From positions 1-26,841 of the forward strand of contig NZ_CALKTC010000048.1 of assembly GCF_937996225.1 (NCBI RefSeq): a DNA stretch of 26,841 nt, in the 5' to 3' direction. This stretch comes from an uncultured Campylobacter sp. GTDB lineage: Bacteria; Campylobacterota; Campylobacteria; Campylobacterales; Campylobacteraceae. This document shows, piece by piece, positions 22,927 to 26,841 of the stretch. The notes under the pieces were generated by a model. The model searched no databases, was not told the DNA's origin, and was given only the letters and a program-made list of their open reading frames with translations. Within the stretch, counting starts at the first letter, position 1. Each line of letters begins with the position of its first letter. The translations under genes and the position numbers were made by a program.

Positions 22927-23919
22927 ATGCTGATAGATAAAGCTTATGTTTGCGCGCTGAAAGATCGCGTAATAGGCGGCTGCGAGATTGCAAAGGATGA
23001 GGCGCTAAATCTGGCGCGATGCGAGGATTTAGGCGCGCTTTTTGCGGCGGCGGATGAGATCAGGCGCGCTTTTTGCGGCGATAAATTTAATCTTTGCACG
23101 ATCATAAACGTAAAATCGGGGCGCTGTAGCGAGGACTGCAAATACTGCGCGCAGTCGGCGCATTTTAACACGGGCTGCGAGACTTACGGAATTTTGAGCG
23201 AACAGCAGGTGCTAAGCGCCGCGCTTGCAAACGAGGCCGAGCAGACGCACCGCTTCTCGCTCGTCGCCAGCGGGCGCGGAATTTCTCAAAAAAGCTCCGA
23301 TCTAGGGGCATACTGCGCGATCTATGAGCGGCTGCAAAGCGAAACGCGGCTGCATCTGTGCGCCTCGCTGGGGATCGCCTCAAAGCCCGCGCTGGCGCTG
23401 CTTAAAGCAAGCGGCGTGCGGACTTATCATCACAATCTCGAGACTTCGCGCAAATTTTATCCGCAGATCTGCACGACGCACAGCTACGACGATCGCATCC
23501 AAACTATCGAGAATTGCCGCGCCGTGGGGCTTGACGTATGTAGCGGCGGGATTTTCGGGCTGGGCGAGGGCATGGAGGATCGCATCGATATGGCGCTGCA
23601 ACTGCGAGAGCTGGGCGTTAGCTCCGTGCCGATCAATATCCTAACCCCGATCAAAGGCACTCCGCTACAAAACGCCGCGCCGCTAGCACACGATGAAATT
23701 TTAAAATCGATCGCGATCTACCGCTTCATCTTGCCGCGCGCGTATCTGCGCTTCGCAGGCGGCAGACGAAATTTGGGCGAGCACGTGCGCACGGCGCTTG
23801 GATGTGGCATCAACTCGGCGCTTACGGGCAATTTCCTAACCACCACCGGTGATAGCATCGCAAGCGATAAGGCGCTTGTGACGCAGTGCGGGTTCGACCT
23901 CGCAAAGGGCGCGGATTAG
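22927..23919 (+). CDS. bioB: Biotin synthase
   Basis: A radical-SAM enzyme that inserts sulphur into dethiobiotin. The [4Fe-4S] cysteines are C67, C71 and C74 (GRCSEDCKYCAQS). For the auxiliary cluster, C145 (HLCASLG), C205 (DVCSGGIFGLGE) and R275 (AYLRFAGGR) match the E. coli ligands C128, C188 and R260, but the position of E. coli C97 is Ser 111 (HRFSLVASGRG). YHHNLETS and SVPINILTPIKGTPL complete the barrel. Sequences with FSLV-type motifs here are familiar from anaerobes, in which an alternative auxiliary cluster has been reported. Start ATG 22927 has AAGGA upstream. No other biotin gene is in the window. Confidence 0.94.
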   Translation: MLIDKAYVCALKDRVIGGCEIAKDEALNLARCEDLGALFAAADEIRRAFCGDKFNLCTIINVKSGRCSEDCKYCAQSAHFNTGCETYGILSEQQVLSAALANEAEQTHRFSLVASGRGISQKSSDLGAYCAIYERLQSETRLHLCASLGIASKPALALLKASGVRTYHHNLETSRKFYPQICTTHSYDDRIQTIENCRAVGLDVCSGGIFGLGEGMEDRIDMALQLRELGVSSVPINILTPIKGTPLQNAAPLAHDEILKSIAIYRFILPRAYLRFAGGRRNLGEHVRTALGCGINSALTGNFLTTTGDSIASDKALVTQCGFDLAKGAD

Positions 23920-23958
23920 CGGCGGTCTGGAATTAAAGATAAAATTTAAGAGGCGGCT

Positions 23959-24384
23959 ATGAAGTTAAAATTTTTCCTTGCACTTATTTCGGTCGTCTTG
24001 CTTGGCGGTTGCTCCCTGCTCTCGCAGGGCGACGAGGAGGCTTCATTCTTGGCGGACGCGAGCAGATGCGATGTCGCAAGCCCGCTAAGCAAGGAGCAGT
24101 CAAACCGCTGCGCGAAGCGGCAAAAGATTGACGCCGAAATCGCGCAGACAGCGCAAAAGCAAGCGATATTGCAAGACACGCTTAATTCATTCAGGGAGAA
24201 TAGCGCGCAAGCCCAGCAAAGAGCACAGGGGAGGTATATCGCCACGCAGCAAAGCCTAATGCAACACCAAGCGCAGCAGCAACTGGAGCAGATGCAGCAG
24301 CGACAAAATATGAGAAATTTACAAAACGAGCAGAACTGGAATCGGCTACGCAATCTGGAAAATATAAGTAGTGGCGGAATTTAG
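23959..24384 (+). CDS. Gln-rich putative lipoprotein
   Basis: A 141-residue protein with a clear type II signal: a charged start (MKLK), a hydrophobic core and a lipobox LLGGC with the lipid-accepting Cys at 18. The mature part has two further cysteines and a long helical, Gln-rich, probably coiled-coil region (about residues 65-130, with motifs such as HQAQQQLEQMQQRQNMRNLQ). I do not recognise a family. The Asp residue is absent after the Cys (CSLL), so by the +2 rule it would go to the outer membrane. ATG 23959 is preceded by AAGAGG. It lies 39 bases after bioB and may share its transcript, though a functional link is not evident. Confidence 0.7.
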   Translation: MKLKFFLALISVVLLGGCSLLSQGDEEASFLADASRCDVASPLSKEQSNRCAKRQKIDAEIAQTAQKQAILQDTLNSFRENSAQAQQRAQGRYIATQQSLMQHQAQQQLEQMQQRQNMRNLQNEQNWNRLRNLENISSGGI

Positions 24385-24388
24385 CCGT

Positions 24389-24402
24389 GAATTTTAAAAT
24401 TC
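24389..24402. repeat. Perfect 14-bp palindrome GAATTTTAAAATTC
   Basis: A perfect palindrome directly after the lipoprotein stop, containing two RAATTY hexamers (GAATTT and AAATTC). There is no T-tract, so it is not a standard terminator. Confidence 0.5.
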
Positions 24403-24563
24403 GATCTAAATTTTAATTCGCGCGACTTTCATTCTAGATCAATTAACCTCGGTAAAAATATGATGAAATTTTAATCAAAATACTCCAAAATCAAATGAGA
24501 TCTTAAATTTCAAGGGCAGGCAGCTGAATGCTAGAAAATTTTAATTGATTTTAAGTGATGAAA

Positions 24564-24638
24564 TGGTGACCCACAGGAGATTTGAACTCCTGTTACCGGC
24601 GTGAGAGGCCAGCGTCCTAACCACTAGACGAGTGGGCC
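24564..24638 (-). tRNA. tRNA-Glu (anticodon CUC), CCA encoded
   Basis: A complete cloverleaf reads on the minus strand: acceptor GGCCCAC with GTGGGTC, D arm GTCT-AGTGGTTA-GGAC, anticodon stem CTGGC/GCCGG with loop CTCTCAC, TPsiC arm ACAGGAG-TTCAAAT-CTCC and ACCA end. The anticodon CUC (24605-24603) reads GAG glutamate codons. The CCA is encoded in the DNA. Confidence 0.95.
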
Positions 24639-25258
24639 GCGAAATTAGAAATGAGATAATAGCGAAGTGTATATAAATTTTGGATTAAATTATATATTTT
24701 CGGCAAAAATAACGTAAAATAAAATTTCATAACTCCTGTAAAATGCTAGTTCAGGCTTTAGCGGATTTATTTTAACTCTAGCACGATAAAATATAATATG
24801 GAGTGTAATTTTAAAAAAGCGAAACAATACACAAATTTTCGCAATTAACTTTTGCGCTGTGCTTAAATTTCAGATGCCGCGCGAATTCCACGTAGCTGCT
24901 TTTAAATTTAAAAAGTTAAATCCATTTTAAACAGAATTTGCATAAAATCCCATTTCAAAAACGTATTATGCGAGCGGCGGCAAAGTAAAATTTGCGGTAA
25001 CTACGGCGTTAAATTAAAAGCACTCGTAACGGCGGAACTAAATAAAATTCGCGGCAGTAGCCCAAGGATGAGATATTCGGCGGCGTGCTGAGCTTAAATC
25101 ATTCACAGCGATGTAAAGTACGAAGTATGCACGGCGGCGTAAAATTAAAATTCGCAGCGGCTAAATTTAAAGCCCACGCGGCGATAATCAAAGCATCGCC
25201 CGCCGTTCATCTGCACAGTGCAAGCAGCGAGCTGCGCATTAAAATTTAAAAGGATAAA
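24639..25258. other. 620-bp spacer without a visible gene
   Basis: It holds the tRNA promoter region at the left and the ribosome site (AAAAGGA) of the gene at 25259 at the right. Between them I count about 12 RAATTY hexamers alternating with GGCGGC-type pieces (for example GGCGGCGTAAAATTAAAATT at 25133-25152). No reading frame, tRNA or clear hairpin terminator was found. Confidence 0.5.
24656..24661 (-). promoter_or_regulatory. Possible -10 box for the tRNA-Glu gene
   Basis: TATTAT on the minus strand about 18 bases before the first tRNA base, in an AT-rich stretch. The position fits a short-leader tRNA promoter, but the sequence match is modest. Confidence 0.35.
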
Positions 25259-25848
25259 ATGAACGAAGATTTTCAAAGAGCGAAGCTGCAAGGCACGCTC
25301 GGCGCGCTCTGCCTACTGGTCGCAAGCGTAGCGTATTCTATAAAGGCGAGATCGCGTACCTGGATTCTCAAATCTTAGTGTGGATTTTTGCTTTCACATT
25401 CCTTTACTACGCGCTTAAAAATATACAAAATATCACGGGCCCGCAGGTTTTTATAATCTTCAAATACGCTTACAGCATTGCGCTTGCGGCGCTGCTATAT
25501 TTTTCAGCCATTTATATACTTAGAAGATGTGATTGCAGTAGGCTGCAAATATACGTGCCGTATTTGATTTTTGCGGTTACGCTCTCTTGGATAATTATAA
25601 ATTTTAAGTTGCGCGCCGCTACCGGATGCAAGTTTTTTGCCGTATACACCGCGCTGCTAATCGTTGATGTCGCCGCAGACATCATCTACGGCATGCTGCA
25701 AGTACTCGCGCCGCCCCTCATCACCCCAAGCGTCGTAAAATACATGGCGCTAGCGAATTTGTTATTCGAGCCCTTGGCGCCTGCGGTGCTGCTCCTTGCC
25801 TGGCCTAGTATGAAAAGCTCCGCGAGCTCGCAGGATCTGTGGCATTAG
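25259..25848 (+). pseudogene. Frameshifted multi-pass membrane protein of unknown function
   Basis: ATG 25259 with AAAAGGA seven bases upstream opens MNEDFQRAKLQGTLGALCLLVASVAY, a start with a first membrane helix, but this frame stops at 25377. The sequence continues sensibly one frame over from about 25336: FYKGEIAYLDSQILVWIFAF and on to a stop at 25848. Adding one T in the TATTCTAT around 25335-25338 would give VASVAYFYKGEIA and a ~196-residue protein with about five membrane helices. The open frame from GTG 25378 is thus only the back part of the gene. Family not recognised. A true mutation, phase change or sequencing indel cannot be told apart here. Confidence 0.65.
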
Positions 25849-26484
25849 GCGCGCAGGGCGACGATTTTACGCGAGAGGTTTAAATTTGAATCGCCGCATT
25901 GCGATTGTTTTTCGATCGCCTAAGCGGTACAATTTCGCACATTTTAAAATTTACGGTGCGACGAAATAAGCGCGGAATTTCATCTTGCAAAGGCGGAGTT
26001 TGGAATTTTAAATCCTCGTTGCGCGCCGCTCAGCCCGAGCGTATCGGCGACGGCGTTTGCAAACGCGGCGTAGCAGGGACCTAGCAAGCGTCTGCGCCAA
26101 AGACGCTCGCTTTTTTTTGACGCCGTTTTGTAAATTGTAGCGAAAAATGCGCCGCGAAAGGTTTGCAAACTTTGCTACGATGCGACTATTGAGATTTACA
26201 TCGCGACGTTACGATGCCTTGAGTTTAAAATATCTTCATCGCGCATAATGAAAGCGGGCGTTTCAAATTCAATGCATACGCCTTTTGCAGGCATATCGGC
26301 TCGTATCCAAACGAAATTTTATCCGTCGTTTGCGCTCTCGAGACGATGCGCTCGGCAAACCCAATCTTTTTCAATAGTATGCAGCTAAAAAATTTGATTT
26401 TATACCTAAATTTAAAAGCTCCGATTTCAATTTCAATCCTGCCCTTTGATTGCACCGACGCAGGCTAGAGCATACTTTAGCCGC
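25849..26484. other. 636-bp spacer with a strong terminator and no clear protein gene
   Basis: The left part carries a TACAAT at 25928-25933. The middle carries a perfect palindrome GCGTTTGCAAACGC (26053-26066) and the terminator at 26084-26118; GTTTGCAAAC recurs at 26161-26170. Frames at 25899-26084 (+), 25980-26168 (-) and 26225-26455 (-) have no ribosome sites and unlikely composition. A small RNA from about 25940 to the terminator is possible. Confidence 0.45.
26084..26118 (+). terminator. Strong intrinsic terminator
   Basis: GCAAGCGTCT (26084-26093) pairs with AGACGCTCGC (26101-26110), a 10-bp stem with one mismatch and a 7-base loop, followed by eight Ts. It ends a plus-strand transcript: either the membrane gene stopping at 25848 or a short RNA in the spacer. 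Confidence 0.8.
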
Positions 26485-26841
26485 TTAAAATTTATAAACG
26501 AAGCGCAATCCCGCGTTGATCCCTTCTTTCTTGCCGCTTAAACCCTCTAGTTTCAAGGAAGTATCCAGCTTGCCGCTCGAATACTTCGCGCCGATCTCGC
26601 CGATAGCGGTATTGCCCTTGACGCTCGCGGCATCAATATCCATAGCGTAGGTACTATTATAGCCGCCGATCTTGCCTTTAAATTCTCGCTCGAAAGCGGC
26701 TCCCGCGAAAAGCTCCACGTTATCGCTTACGTCGAAATTAAATCGAGCGCCTGCCCTGCTTCTTACAGAATCGATACCCTCCAGCTTGATGCCCTCGCCC
26801 AAGACCTCCGTTTTCTTAGAATCGATATGCGTATAAAAGCC
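26485..26841 (-). CDS. C-terminal end of an autotransporter beta-barrel protein (partial)
   Basis: The frame is open to the right window edge and its last 118 codons are visible. The sequence is alternating beta strand: FYTHIDSKK, VRSRAGARFNFDVSDNVELF, AGAAFEREFKG, GEIGAKYSSGKLDTSLKLEG. It ends in INAGLRFVYKF, with the terminal aromatic residue required for outer-membrane insertion by the Bam complex. This matches the end of the autotransporter (type Va) translocator domain. The passenger and any repeats lie outside the window. An internal TTG at 26802 is not a start. Confidence 0.85.
   Translation of the reverse strand, partial: GFYTHIDSKKTEVLGEGIKLEGIDSVRSRAGARFNFDVSDNVELFAGAAFEREFKGKIGGYNSTYAMDIDAASVKGNTAIGEIGAKYSSGKLDTSLKLEGLSGKKEGINAGLRFVYKF

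Noticed and set aside
25378..25848. GTG 25378 as the true start of the membrane protein
   Set aside because: No ribosome site at 25378, and coding-like sequence in the same frame continues upstream (YKGEIAYLDSQIL). The gene more likely starts at ATG 25259 with a frameshift.
25980..26168. Overlapping frames on both strands across the terminator region
   Set aside because: They read through a palindrome and an intrinsic terminator and lack ribosome sites.
26225..26455. 76-codon minus-strand frame downstream of the autotransporter
   Set aside because: GTG start with no Shine-Dalgarno and no recognisable domain. Position after a complete gene makes chance the simpler explanation, although a tiny gene cannot be excluded.

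Overview
The window looks like a Campylobacter chromosome, most likely a non-flagellated, fairly GC-rich oral/anaerobic species such as C. gracilis. This is an inference from three things. The minus-strand operon rpsB-tsf-ABC ATPase-acidic protein-gmk-tatA-argS matches the order I recall for C. jejuni (Cj1182c to Cj1175c), but the flagellar export gene fliR (Cj1179c there) is absent from its slot. Promoters are of epsilonproteobacterial type (TATAAT, no clear -35). Spacers are saturated with AAATTT/GAATTT-type hexamers.

Layout. Positions 1-45 hold the start of a minus-strand gene that leaves the window. Positions 222-3631 (plus) carry an accessory cluster of immunity-like or orphan proteins: DUF1963/YwqG-like, SUKH (SMI1/KNR4), DUF4299 and a small orphan. 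Positions 3712-6510 (minus) carry a DUF3137 membrane protein, a small two-helix membrane protein and a Sel1-repeat (Hcp-like) Cys-rich protein. Positions 7010-14281 (minus) hold the translation, nucleotide and Tat operon from rpsB down to argS. Positions 14575-17861 (minus) hold a frameshifted isoaspartyl dipeptidase (iadA), pgeF, ribE and a c553-type cytochrome. Positions 18018-22595 (minus) hold a PvdE/SyrD/YojI-like peptide ABC exporter, an unknown membrane protein and mnmG. Positions 22927-24384 (plus) hold bioB and a Gln-rich lipoprotein. A tRNA-Glu(CUC) gene lies at 24564-24638 (minus). A frameshifted membrane protein (25259-25848, plus), a strong terminator at 26084-26118 and the C-terminal end of an autotransporter beta-barrel (minus, cut by the window edge) complete the window.

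Most notable signals. RAATTY hexamers occur in dense islands in spacers. They also occur inside low-complexity, Asn-Ser-rich in-frame insertions in housekeeping enzymes (ArgS, riboflavin synthase) and in the acidic protein. RAATTY is the site whose methylation is needed for natural transformation in C. jejuni, so these islands may be uptake or self-recognition sequence. Other signals are a promoter block shared by two cluster genes, a 45-bp dispersed repeat, an rpsB leader with pseudoknot-type complementarity and a possible overlapping leader ORF, a BioB lacking one canonical [2Fe-2S] cysteine, and two single-base frameshifts.
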